A stretch of DNA of 64,000 nucleotides from Clostridium_AF sediminicola (GCF_050402865.1 NZ_BAABMF010000008.1:124001-188000), one strand, 5' to 3'; positions 42,857-50,616 are shown, numbered from the stretch's first letter. The notes: generated by a model from the sequence alone, not told the origin. Translations and numbers: made by a program.

Positions 42857-42990
42857 TTGAATGCTTATTTTAAATTGTGATATGATTTCATTGTAGCAAT
42901 CCAATGAAAGTTATCGTGAATACGTAATATGTTTTAAATCAGGATGATTATTGTTACTTTCAGTTGGAGTAATAATAATCATCTTTTTTT
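42857..42990 (+). promoter_or_regulatory. Promoter and antiterminator/terminator leader of FusB-like gene
   Basis: The promoter is TTGAAT (42857) and TATGAT (42881) with an 18-base spacer. The leader starts near 42893. The segment TCCAATGAAAGT (42900-42911) can pair with ACTTTCAGTTGGA (42956-42968) with a single bulge. That would break the strong terminator GATGATTATTGTTACT / AGTAATAATAATCATC with T7 (42943-42990). A 7-codon ORF, MKVIVNT (42904-42927), lies in the first segment but has no good SD. The layout is that of a transcription attenuator. Confidence 0.65.
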
Positions 42991-42994
42991 AAGA

Positions 42995-43085
42995 GTTGGC
43001 TTAATAATTAGTTTTACTTTTCTTTCAAAAATATGAATGGTTCTATCATTTTTTTTAAGAAATTAGTAAAACTTATTCTTAAACA
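42995..43085. repeat. Imperfect palindromic intergenic repeat, copy B
   Basis: Related to the element at 12066-12158: both read GGCTTAATAATTAGTT, TACTTTTCTTT, AAATATGA, TTCTATCATTTTT and TTAGTA in the same order. Here it lies between the attenuator and the FusB-like gene. Confidence 0.6.
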
Positions 43086-43145
43086 ATCTCTTTCCTTAAC
43101 TATACACTATAAATTATATATTTCAGAAAAGAGGTGCTGGATTTT

Positions 43146-43805
43146 ATGAAAGCTTTTATAAAAAAACATCAGTATAATTATATAAAAAAATGTTCAAATG
43201 ATTTAAACAACACGTTTAGAAATTGTGTAGATATTAATATTATTGAAACAACTAAAGTGTATATGAACATGAAAATATTGAATCTTTTTACAAACCTATC
43301 CCAGGAAGAAAAAGAGCTCCTTGATATTACAAGAATTAATGACCCCATATACATTAATATGTATTTAGACAAATTGAATGAATATGTATATGGAATGCCA
43401 ATCATTACAAAAGCAGAAATCAAGAAATTATTCAAAAAAGAAAAGAAATTTAAATTACCTGATCCAGATGCTCAGAATTCAAATAATGTTTATTTAGGTT
43501 GGATTGATGAATCCATTAAAAAGTTATTTGTAGTTTATAATATGAATGATAAACCAATAGGTATGGCATGTAGAATTCTAAATCAGTCTTCCAATAATGC
43601 TCATGTATGTTCCCTTTGCAATAAAGTAGGTAGCCAATATGAAATAGCCTTTGTTTCACCAATATGTAAAACATCTAATACATCAAGAGACGCTTATAGG
43701 TCAATAGGCTTTAATATTTGTTTGGATAGCAAGGAGTGTAATGAAAGAATTGCATCCGTGGAAAAGCTTGAAAAAATTTTAAAGGATGTTAACAATATAA
43801 AGTGA
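43146..43805 (+). CDS. FusB/FusC-family elongation factor G-binding protein
   Basis: 219 residues, close to the 213 of FusB. The N-terminal helical domain begins MKAFIKKHQYNYIKKCSNDL. The C-terminal treble-clef zinc finger has the cysteines in HVCSLCNKVG, PICKTSNTSRD and FNICLDSKECNERI. Proteins of this family bind EF-G on the ribosome and release it in the presence of fusidic acid, giving resistance; chromosomal homologues may have a housekeeping role. GAGGTG lies before the ATG at 43146 (the in-frame GTG at 43134 is in the SD). Preceded by an attenuator-like leader. Confidence 0.88.
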   Translation: MKAFIKKHQYNYIKKCSNDLNNTFRNCVDINIIETTKVYMNMKILNLFTNLSQEEKELLDITRINDPIYINMYLDKLNEYVYGMPIITKAEIKKLFKKEKKFKLPDPDAQNSNNVYLGWIDESIKKLFVVYNMNDKPIGMACRILNQSSNNAHVCSLCNKVGSQYEIAFVSPICKTSNTSRDAYRSIGFNICLDSKECNERIASVEKLEKILKDVNNIK

Positions 43806-43822
43806 CACAATTTAATTAATAT

Positions 43823-43951
43823 TGCTATCCTTATATACTCCTTTGCATTGGTATGGCATTATACAAAATGTTATAACACTAATCAATAATCGAGTAGTTT
43901 TAGGTGCTGGTACTTATATGGAGCCCTTAATACTTTAGTTTCTAAAGGTTA
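43823..43951 (+). pseudogene. Fragment of padR
   Basis: About 128 bases match the intact padR at 31160-31290 (TTGCTATCCTTAT, CTCCTTTGCAT, TATGGCATTATNCAAAATGTTA, GTTTTAGG, ACTTTAGTTTCTAAAGGTT) at roughly 85% identity, with indels that break the frame. It starts and stops inside the gene. The rest of the 43806-44192 stretch has no ORF or structure I can name, apart from the terminator at 44138. Confidence 0.85.
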
Positions 43952-44137
43952 ATATATTAGATCGCTTTATTACAGTGATGTAGAAATTCTTAATGTAAAT
44001 GTAGCTTACGTAGAGATAGTGGATATATATCTATAGATAATATTATACAGTTCTATTAGTTAGTAATAAAAGCATTAGATAAAATCTAAGAGTTTATAAA
44101 TGAAACAATAATCCAAAAGCCATTATCCAAATTGTAT

Positions 44138-44178
44138 ACAGCAAAGAAAAATGTATTACATCCTTTTTCTTTGCTGTT
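44138..44178. terminator. Intrinsic terminator
   Basis: ACAGCAAAGAAAAA and TTTTTCTTTGCTGT are perfect 14-base arms around a 12-base loop, after the serine hydrolase stop at 44193 (minus strand). Confidence 0.8.
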
Positions 44179-44192
44179 TTATAAATTATTTT

Positions 44193-45239
44193 TTAGTCTA
44201 TTATAGCTGGGATAACACATTCCTTAATCAGTGTCCACCTATCACGAGGATTCATGATGAATTCTGATGCAATTGCTACAACTAGATCTTTTTCTGGAAT
44301 GCAACAAATGACATTCCCTCCATCCCCAAGTGCTAAGTATGCAAAAACTCCGTCCTCTTGGCGTAACCACCATAGATACCCGTATTTGGTTATTGACTCA
44401 CCAATCAATGTCTCAGAATGCGGCGATGTAGACTCATCAACCCATGCCTTAGAAATAATCTGATTATTCTCCCAAATACCATAGTTAAGATACAGAAAAC
44501 CTAAACGAGCCATATCGCGGGGATTTAACGTAAGTCCCCATCCTCCTGTAGAGTTGCTGTTTGGGTCTTTAACCCATCCTTTTACTTCCTTCCCGAATAA
44601 TTCATCAAACCCAAATGATTTAATTTCATAATCCGGGATTTCTTTCATACCAATAGGTTTAAATAAATGCTCGTTTGCAAATTCACGAGCACTTTTTCCT
44701 GTACTACGAGTAATGATAGCTGAAAGCAGGTGTGCCCCTGCAGTGGAATACTTGAAAACTCCAATGCTTCCTTTTTCACCTAGCATATCCAAAGTGTATT
44801 TTACCCAGTCAGGTTGCATACACATCTTGTCCAACGGTTCGTGCCAGTCCTCAAATGAATATGGAGAAGTCATAGTAAGAAGATGTCCTATGGTGATTTC
44901 TCGTTTCTTCATATCCCCAGCTTCAGGAACATATTCAGGAAAGAAATCCAGCACCTTCTGGTTTACATCTTTAATATATCCTTTATCTATAGCAATACCA
45001 ATGAGAATAGATATTATACTTTTCGTTACAGATGCCACATGGTGTGCATCATCTGGTCCATAGTCATTATAATATCTTTCATAAGCAATATATCCATTTT
45101 TCACAATAACAATACCTTTTATATTGCTATGCTGAGATTTTATCATAGGTTCAAGCTCTGAAAGCTTTTTAGAGTCCATTCTCAAAGTTGCCGGGTCTAG
45201 GGCTTGCCATTCTGTAGTTGGCCAGTAGTTTCTTTGCAT
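44193..45239 (-). CDS. Serine hydrolase, beta-lactamase/class C-like
   Basis: 348 residues with the S-x-x-K motif in HHVASVTKSIISILIG, the Tyr motif in FKYSTAGAHLLS and a late GDGGNVI corresponding to the third motif. There is no signal peptide, so it should be cytoplasmic, like esterases or peptidases of this fold rather than secreted beta-lactamases. AGGAGG lies before the ATG. A MerR regulator precedes it on the same strand by about 70 bases. Confidence 0.88.
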   Translation of the reverse strand: MQRNYWPTTEWQALDPATLRMDSKKLSELEPMIKSQHSNIKGIVIVKNGYIAYERYYNDYGPDDAHHVASVTKSIISILIGIAIDKGYIKDVNQKVLDFFPEYVPEAGDMKKREITIGHLLTMTSPYSFEDWHEPLDKMCMQPDWVKYTLDMLGEKGSIGVFKYSTAGAHLLSAIITRSTGKSAREFANEHLFKPIGMKEIPDYEIKSFGFDELFGKEVKGWVKDPNSNSTGGWGLTLNPRDMARLGFLYLNYGIWENNQIISKAWVDESTSPHSETLIGESITKYGYLWWLRQEDGVFAYLALGDGGNVICCIPEKDLVVAIASEFIMNPRDRWTLIKECVIPAIID

Positions 45240-45308
45240 TATAGATACCTCCTAAAAGACATTTTTTGTCTGTTTAAAGAACATTAAGGAAAGTGTCCGG
45301 TCTTGCAA

Positions 45309-46133
45309 CTATTTTTTCTTTACAGGAAAATATACCTCAGTAACAATATCCTCAGGAACGGTGGCCTGATATGGATTGGTTACATATATTTCATATGGTG
45401 ATTTAACCAATTCATATCCCTCATCTTCCACCCACTCCCTTAACTTAGCATATACCGATGTCAATTCTGAATAGGAACCCTTTAAAACAGCCTTAGCACA
45501 AAGACCTCCATGTAAATTTCTCGTTCCCTTTATATTCTCTACTATCGGGATAGCAAACTCTGTATCATAGCCAACAGGATTGTACTCAATGCTGTGATAA
45601 ATAGTCATTGGTGTACCAAGTAAGGTAAGTTTTTCAGTAGCAATCTTTTCATATAACCTGCTAAAATACTTTCCATACCCTGCAATGCAATCATAACTAC
45701 TCATCATCTGACGCATAGAAACTATGTTCGTTAGCTGTGTTTCAACAAGTTTTACTTCTATATTGTCAACGTATGACATAATTGGTATACCCTTTTCTAA
45801 ATTTGAAATATCTTTACTCATTTGTTTTAGGGTATATTCAAAAGCCTTTAGCTTTTCCTGTATTTCCATCCTCTTACGATTAAGAACAGAACAAAGCTTC
45901 TCTTCTGATTCATCCTCTTCCAATTCCAGAATGGTTCTGATTTCTTCCAAAGAAAAATGATAAGATTTCAAACGATTGATAAATAACATCTTTTTTAGTT
46001 GTCTGATAGAATAATACCTATAACCATTTTCAGGATTAATGTCATCAGGATTAATTAATCCAATTTCATCATAATATCGAAGTGTTTTTGTAGATACTTC
46101 GCATATCTTTGAGAATTCTCCAATAGATAACAA
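45309..46133 (-). CDS. MerR family regulator with GyrI-like effector domain
   Basis: 274 residues. The MerR HTH (LSIGEFSKICEVSTKTLRYYDEIGLINP, NGYRYYSIRQ) is followed by a coiled coil (about 80-115) and a GyrI/AraC effector-binding domain in the C-terminal half. The ORF runs to 46154, but AGGAGG stands 7 bases before a TTG at 46133, giving the usual start LLSIGEFSK. A drug-like or small organic ligand is probable; the hydrolase gene downstream may be its target. Confidence 0.85.
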   Translation of the reverse strand: MLSIGEFSKICEVSTKTLRYYDEIGLINPDDINPENGYRYYSIRQLKKMLFINRLKSYHFSLEEIRTILELEEDESEEKLCSVLNRKRMEIQEKLKAFEYTLKQMSKDISNLEKGIPIMSYVDNIEVKLVETQLTNIVSMRQMMSSYDCIAGYGKYFSRLYEKIATEKLTLLGTPMTIYHSIEYNPVGYDTEFAIPIVENIKGTRNLHGGLCAKAVLKGSYSELTSVYAKLREWVEDEGYELVKSPYEIYVTNPYQATVPEDIVTEVYFPVKKK

Positions 46134-46193
46134 TAGGTCACCTCCTTTGTTCAATTCTACTATACACCTTTCCCTAAGGGCAAAGTCAAATCC

Positions 46194-46367
46194 AGTAGGA
46201 TCTAAATAATCATTTTATTTAGCGTCCTCTCACACCACTGCATGTACCGACCAATATACAGCGGTTCATTATAACAATCTTGCTTTTAGCTAACAACTAT
46301 ATCACCTTTGGTGTTCGGGACTTTTACCCTATAGATTATACCCATGCTATACCTATCCTGGGCACAC
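46194..46367 (-). mobile_element. Degenerate ORF-less group IIC intron
   Basis: On the minus strand the element starts GTGTGCCC and continues with GCATGGGTATAATCTATAGG and GTAAAAGTCCCGAACACC. This follows domain I of the Oceanobacillus iheyensis IIC intron (GCAUGGGUGCAGUCUAUAGG, GUGAGAGUCCCGAACUG). It then jumps to GAACCGCTGTATATTGG and GTGGTGTGAGAGG, the domain V/3' region, and a domain-VI-like stem CTAAATAA/TTATTTAG followed by ATCCTACT. Most of domain I and domains II-IV, including any reverse transcriptase, are gone, leaving about 174 bases. It begins just after a terminator hairpin, the known IIC target. Confidence 0.75.
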
Positions 46368-46372
46368 ATACA

Positions 46373-46405
46373 AAAATACCCATCATTTGCTAGAGTAGGT
46401 ATTTA
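46373..46405 (-). terminator. Terminator of the exporter gene, adjacent to intron
   Basis: On the minus strand AAATACC and GGTATTTTT form the stem, and the group IIC intron begins directly after its T-rich exit. Confidence 0.65.
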
Positions 46406-46449
46406 AATCAAAGTTATTCTCATTTAAAGTTCTAATGAATTATTTTATT

Positions 46450-47700
46450 TTAATGTAATAATTTCATTTCAATAAAATAACATATACATCCAAATATAAG
46501 TGCAGGTATAGTGGTAATTATAGTTGCCCATAAAGATGATTTTTTATCCATTGCCATCAATGGAAATAATGCATCACCGTCCTGCGATATAGCATTAGCA
46601 AACAATGCAGCAAATGGCATAAATCCTTTTGTAAACAATGTTACAAATATTATTTGAGTCCCACATCCGGGTATTAATCCCACACATGCGCCAATAATTA
46701 CTGAAATTATTCCTGTAGCCATAAGCCATCCTTTAACTACAACTTCACCACCTACAAAATAAACTGACATCTCATAAATAAAATACGCAATGAAAACCCA
46801 GGTATTTACAAATGCTATTTCTTCTGCATTATGAATAAATGTTTCTTTAAGGGACAACATCTTACTTTCTATTTCACCATGCTTATCATCTCTTAATATT
46901 TTTTTAGATATTATCATGTATATAATTGAAAAACCTGTACCAGCTATTCCAATTATGCTTCCTAAATGAGGAATCGATAAATCACTATTAATGTCAACTT
47001 GAAATAAAAGCACTATTCCTAATACCAAGCCAATTGTAGTTAATACCCAAAATACTTTATATCCTACACCATGAGTGAATTTATGAGACTTATAACCAAT
47101 AATATTATTAGCTTGGTGATGAAGTGCAATATCTATCTCATCGCCTTCTTCATGTCCTATATGAATTTTTTTATCTAATTTTAATCTTACATTAGGATAT
47201 GATAGTTCATACTCTGTTTTTACATTTTTAAACTTTTCATGCTCATCCTTTAATTCTTCAGCCGATTTCACTTTATGATGTTTTATTAAATTTTCTCCTA
47301 TTTTAAAATAGTCTACTATATATCCAGCTACTATTGCTACTACAAAACTTAAAACACTAACTAACAAATACATTGCTGGTCTGGCAGCTATCATAACAAA
47401 AGCTGAATCTCCCATGGTAGCAATTAATGTTGCAATTACCGTACCAAAGCTTATAGAGCCTTTAATAAATAATGGCATCACAAGTATTGCACCTCCGCAT
47501 CCAGGACTTAATCCTAATAATGCACCAATTATTGGCTGAATATTCTTCGATTTTTCAATGCCTTCTATAAGTTTTCCATTTTTTTTATAATTTATATAAC
47601 CGAAAATCAAAAGTACTGCCCCTACAAATACTCCTACTTGTAGAAATGCTCCTTCTGCACAACTTAATATAATATTTAAAATGTCTTTGAAAATTTTCAT
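46450..47700 (-). CDS. Putative heavy-metal/manganese exporter (DUF2899, ArsP_2-like)
   Basis: 416 residues with about ten helices in two similar halves, each with a Pro-Gly-Cys-Gly motif (LGLSPGCGGAILVMPLF and VGLIPGCGTQIIFVTLF). A central hydrophilic, His-rich loop (HIGHEEGDEIDIALHHQANN, KSHKFTHG) follows helix 4. This is the make-up of the 10-TM heavy-metal exporter family. A Fur-like box lies upstream, so iron status may control it. The family name is confident, the substrate is not. Confidence 0.7.
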   Translation of the reverse strand: MKIFKDILNIILSCAEGAFLQVGVFVGAVLLIFGYINYKKNGKLIEGIEKSKNIQPIIGALLGLSPGCGGAILVMPLFIKGSISFGTVIATLIATMGDSAFVMIAARPAMYLLVSVLSFVVAIVAGYIVDYFKIGENLIKHHKVKSAEELKDEHEKFKNVKTEYELSYPNVRLKLDKKIHIGHEEGDEIDIALHHQANNIIGYKSHKFTHGVGYKVFWVLTTIGLVLGIVLLFQVDINSDLSIPHLGSIIGIAGTGFSIIYMIISKKILRDDKHGEIESKMLSLKETFIHNAEEIAFVNTWVFIAYFIYEMSVYFVGGEVVVKGWLMATGIISVIIGACVGLIPGCGTQIIFVTLFTKGFMPFAALFANAISQDGDALFPLMAMDKKSSLWATIITTIPALIFGCICYFIEMKLLH

Positions 47701-47763
47701 CTCATTCCCTTCTGTAATTTATTAATTTCAGATACAATTTAATAGTAGTATATGCCGTTCTAT

Positions 47764-47780
47764 TGATAATGATTACCATT
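47764..47780. promoter_or_regulatory. Fur-like box upstream of DUF2899 exporter
   Basis: TGATAAT-G-ATTACCA is a 7-1-7 inverted repeat close to the Fur/PerR consensus (TGATAATNATTATCA), one mismatch from perfect, about 65 bases before the exporter start. Confidence 0.65.
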
Positions 47781-47817
47781 TCCAAGTAATTCTCCTTATT
47801 AAAAAGTTTTCTATTCA

Positions 47818-47846
47818 AAAAACACCAGGTTCCCCTGATGTTTCTT
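47818..47846. terminator. Intrinsic terminator of the ACATCAGG family
   Basis: AAACACCAGG and CCTGATGTTT around TTCC, after the MutS2-like gene. Confidence 0.8.
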
Positions 47847-47869
47847 AAAATAATCATATCCACCCATTA

Positions 47870-49798
47870 CTAATAGTTTTGATTATCCTGTCTTTCTTGT
47901 TTCATCTCCTTTTGAATTCTCTTCAACGCTTTTTTAGATCCTCTTTCAATATCCCTATCTAATTTCCTTTCTTTATAACTTACAAACAAAGTATCAAAAT
48001 CATAGCCCTCTGGATATAACTCTGCTGCTTTTAAAGAAAGCTCTATTCTCTTTACATTTACTTCTATAAATTCACTATTGTATAGGACCTTTACATTATT
48101 TAATTTGTCCATAGGTTTATAGATAATCCCAAAATCATCTTTATCTAATAATTTAACTTTATCTCCAACATGATAAACGTAGGTTTCTTTTTCATTTTCC
48201 TCTTCCTTTTCATGTACTTTCCCAGATGATTCTATTTTACTTCTTTTAACTAAATCAAAATTATAGTTTTTATCATCCATATATTCTTTTGCTTTTATTA
48301 ATACCTTGTCTTTTATACCCATCTTCTTAGAAATAAACAACGCATTACTATCCTGAGATATACCTATGGTTAGCTTGTATAGTGGTTGTAAAGTCTCTTT
48401 GTCAAACATCATACCGGAATTCTCAAATTCCGGATGAGACGATGCATACTTCTTGATTTCTCCATAATGGGTAGATGCTAAGGTTATACATCCCTTTTTA
48501 TAAAGTTCTTCAAGAATGGCTATAGCAAGTGCAGCACCTTCATTAGGTTCTGTTCCACTTCCAATTTCATCTAATATCACTAGAGTAGAATTATTAGATA
48601 AATTCATTATTTGTGCAATATTTTTTATATGTGAAGAAAAGGTACTAAGAGCATTTTCTATACTTTGATTATCCCCTATATCAACAAAGATATTTTCAAA
48701 TACATTCATTACAGTCTCTTCTTTTGCACAAATATCAAATCCACATTGAACCATTAGCGATAACAAGCCTACAGTTTTTAACGCAACAGTTTTTCCTCCT
48801 GCATTAGGTCCTGTAATTAGCAAGCTTCTATAATTCTTTCCTATTTCTAAATTTAGTGGTACAACATTCCCTTTTAATAGAGGATGTTTTCCATTAACTA
48901 TTTTTATATATCCTCTATCATTTATTTTAGGTGTAATTCCTTTAATATTTTGACTATACTTAGCCTTTGCAAAAACCATGTCATACTCTGCCATTATTTC
49001 AATGTTTAATTTAACATTTGTTATTTTTTCAAATATAAGCTCCGTTAAATAACATAATATCTTATTTTCCTCTATTGATTCTTCACTTTTTAAACTAATC
49101 AATTCTATACTAAACTTCGATACACTATTGGGTTCAATAAATACGGTAGTTCCTCTTGATGATGTATCTAATACAACTCCATTCACTTTATTTTTGTAGG
49201 ATGCTTTTATTGGAATTACATATCTATCATTTCTTTCACTTACTACAAAATCTTGAATATACTCTTTGTTTCCACTAGCCATTAAAAATTTATTTAGTCT
49301 TTCTTTAATTTTACTTTGGGTTACTTCTATATTTCTCCTTATTTTTTTTAGTTCTTTCGTAGCTTGCGAATCCACCTTATTTCCTCTTATACAACGTTCT
49401 ATTTCACTTTCTATATTTTCACAGGCTGTTATATTTACAGAATATGCACTTAATGTAGGTGCATAAAATTCTTTATCAGACATGAAAGCTTTTATTTTTC
49501 TACTTCCTCTTAGAAAGTTATCTATTTTTATAAGTTCCTCTGGATCTAATATCATTCCTTTTTCAACCTTATCGATAAGATTATTTAGATTATATAAACC
49601 CTCAAGAGGTATATGATTACTATTTTCTATTATTTTTCTAGCTTCTTTGTTTTCATCTAATCTTCGTTTAACTACCTTCATATTTCCACTAGGGTTTAGC
49701 TTATCTATTAAATCTTTTCCAAGTGAACTTGCGCAATATTTTTTTACTAATTCCTTTACTTCGTTTAATTGTAATTTTTCAAATGTTCCTTTATTCAT
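47870..49798 (-). CDS. MutS2-like ATPase without Smr domain
   Basis: 642 residues; full-length MutS2 is about 780. It has the MutS2 core (GKDLIDKLNP, SRGTTVFIEP, Walker A LLITGPNAGGKTVALKTVG, FVDIGDNQSIENALSTFSSH, Walker B TLVILDEIGSGTEPNEGA, ASTHYGEIKKYA) and a KOW-like segment (YHVGDKVKLLDKDDFGIIY). It then ends in a basic helix (KALKRIQKEMKQERQ) where the Smr nuclease domain should follow. MutS2 of B. subtilis splits stalled ribosomes. AAGGGGG lies 6 bases before the ATG. The 540-base leader is described separately. Confidence 0.88.
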   Translation of the reverse strand: MNKGTFEKLQLNEVKELVKKYCASSLGKDLIDKLNPSGNMKVVKRRLDENKEARKIIENSNHIPLEGLYNLNNLIDKVEKGMILDPEELIKIDNFLRGSRKIKAFMSDKEFYAPTLSAYSVNITACENIESEIERCIRGNKVDSQATKELKKIRRNIEVTQSKIKERLNKFLMASGNKEYIQDFVVSERNDRYVIPIKASYKNKVNGVVLDTSSRGTTVFIEPNSVSKFSIELISLKSEESIEENKILCYLTELIFEKITNVKLNIEIMAEYDMVFAKAKYSQNIKGITPKINDRGYIKIVNGKHPLLKGNVVPLNLEIGKNYRSLLITGPNAGGKTVALKTVGLLSLMVQCGFDICAKEETVMNVFENIFVDIGDNQSIENALSTFSSHIKNIAQIMNLSNNSTLVILDEIGSGTEPNEGAALAIAILEELYKKGCITLASTHYGEIKKYASSHPEFENSGMMFDKETLQPLYKLTIGISQDSNALFISKKMGIKDKVLIKAKEYMDDKNYNFDLVKRSKIESSGKVHEKEEENEKETYVYHVGDKVKLLDKDDFGIIYKPMDKLNNVKVLYNSEFIEVNVKRIELSLKAAELYPEGYDFDTLFVSYKERKLDRDIERGSKKALKRIQKEMKQERQDNQNY

Positions 49799-49869
49799 TT
49801 GATTTACCCCCTTTAATCTTAGTATTTACTAAAACCTTAATCTCAATATCTTTTATATAATTAACTATT

Positions 49870-49953
49870 TTAATCACTCTCCATTTTCATTATCCTAATT
49901 TTAATTACTTCTTTTGAATATGCATCTGCATATTCCTTTACAACATTTAACAT
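49870..49953 (-). CDS. 27-codon ORF in MutS2 leader
   Basis: ATG at 49953 with GGAGGG 7 bases upstream; it reads MLNVVKEYADAYSKEVIKIR and ends with MKMESD. It lies after both terminators and 71 bases before the MutS2-like gene. The following sequence in another frame (IKIVNYIKDIEIKVLVN) has similar composition, so this may be the front of a frameshifted small gene rather than a leader peptide. Confidence 0.45.
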   Translation of the reverse strand: MLNVVKEYADAYSKEVIKIRIMKMESD

Positions 49954-49964
49954 ACTTCATCCCT

Positions 49965-50007
49965 CCAAAAAATAAAAGCTATAGGTGAACAGAATACACC
50001 TATAGCT
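49965..50007 (-). terminator. Second terminator in MutS2 leader
   Basis: On the minus strand AGCTATAGGTG and CACCTATAGCT are perfect 11-base arms around a 9-base loop, followed by TTTATTTTTT. It lies 35 bases after the first terminator. Confidence 0.85.
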
Positions 50008-50041
50008 CTATATTGTTTCAATTTTTATATTATTTTTGCAT

Positions 50042-50066
50042 AAAAAAAGCCGTGCAAAGCACGGCT
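50042..50066 (-). terminator. First terminator in MutS2 leader
   Basis: On the minus strand AGCCGTGC-TTT-GCACGGCT is followed by an unbroken T-run. Its 5' arm and preceding ATTAG can instead pair with CACGG and CTAAT at 50146-50133, an antiterminator. Confidence 0.88.
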
Positions 50067-50094
50067 CTAATAGCAAATAATAAATATAAAGAGT

Positions 50095-50258
50095 CCCTTA
50101 AACTAAACCCTATTAAGGGCATGTTTTATGAGATTAGCTATCCGTGTTCTTAACCTATTTACATCTTAAATGCATAACAAACAGACCCAATCAAAACGGG
50201 TTTTTAAAACTTTTAAGATGTTTATTAAATTCGTTTAGTTAAGAACAACTACACTCAC
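50095..50258 (-). promoter_or_regulatory. Attenuator region with alternative pairings in MutS2 leader
   Basis: In the leader, GTTCTTAAC (last codons of the leader ORF, 50246-50238) pairs with GTTAAGAAC (50154-50146). ACATCTTAAA pairs with TTTAAGATGT inside it, and ACCC with GGGT inside that. CTTAACTAAAC at the end of the ORF can instead pair with GTTTAGTTTAAG (about 50107-50096). Such mutually exclusive stems, followed by terminators, define an attenuator. Confidence 0.7.
50235..50258 (-). CDS. Seven-residue leader peptide MSVVVLN
   Basis: GTG start with GGAGG 7 bases upstream, then AGT GTA GTT GTT CTT AAC TAA. The SD is among the best in the window although the ORF is only seven codons long, as in leader peptides of drug-inducible resistance genes. 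The last three codons form one arm of the first stem of the attenuator. Confidence 0.65.
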   Translation of the reverse strand: MSVVVLN

Positions 50259-50288
50259 AAAAGTACCTCCAAATTTTATATTATCTTA

Positions 50289-50317
50289 ATTATACATCAA
50301 CAAATTGAGTTATGCAA
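50289..50317 (-). promoter_or_regulatory. Promoter of the MutS2 leader
   Basis: TTGCAT (50317-50312) and TATAAT (50294-50289) with a spacer of 17 bases, 31 bases before the leader ORF. Confidence 0.75.
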
Positions 50318-50340
50318 TATTCTTGCCTAACTGTGGCTAA

Positions 50341-50607
50341 TTATTTCTTCGAATACACGATTTTTTTAATACTATTAATGGCTAAATAATATTCTTCTGC
50401 TAACTGATCTATAGATTTACCTTGACTAAACTCATAACGAATACTTTGGTTCCTCTGGACTAATTCTTGTCGTGCACCAGACTTCTCACCCCATTTTTTC
50501 CTTGAGCCATCCGCCTTTGGAATGTATAAATATTCTCCCTGAATATACTTTTGAACTTCATCAAGCAAATCTTTTGGTAAAATACACTCTGCTTTTTTAT
50601 GGTTCAT
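50341..50607 (-). CDS. CD3324 family protein, copy 2
   Basis: 88 residues with the same plan as 42555-42833: LPKDLLDEVQKYIQGEYLYIPK, KKWGEKSGARQELVQRNQSI and a C-terminal HTH (SIDQLAEEYYLAINSIKKIV). It starts 9 bases after the nucleotidyltransferase gene and ends just before the promoter of the MutS2 leader. Confidence 0.85.
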   Translation of the reverse strand: MNHKKAECILPKDLLDEVQKYIQGEYLYIPKADGSRKKWGEKSGARQELVQRNQSIRYEFSQGKSIDQLAEEYYLAINSIKKIVYSKK

Positions 50608-50616
50608 CTTATACTC

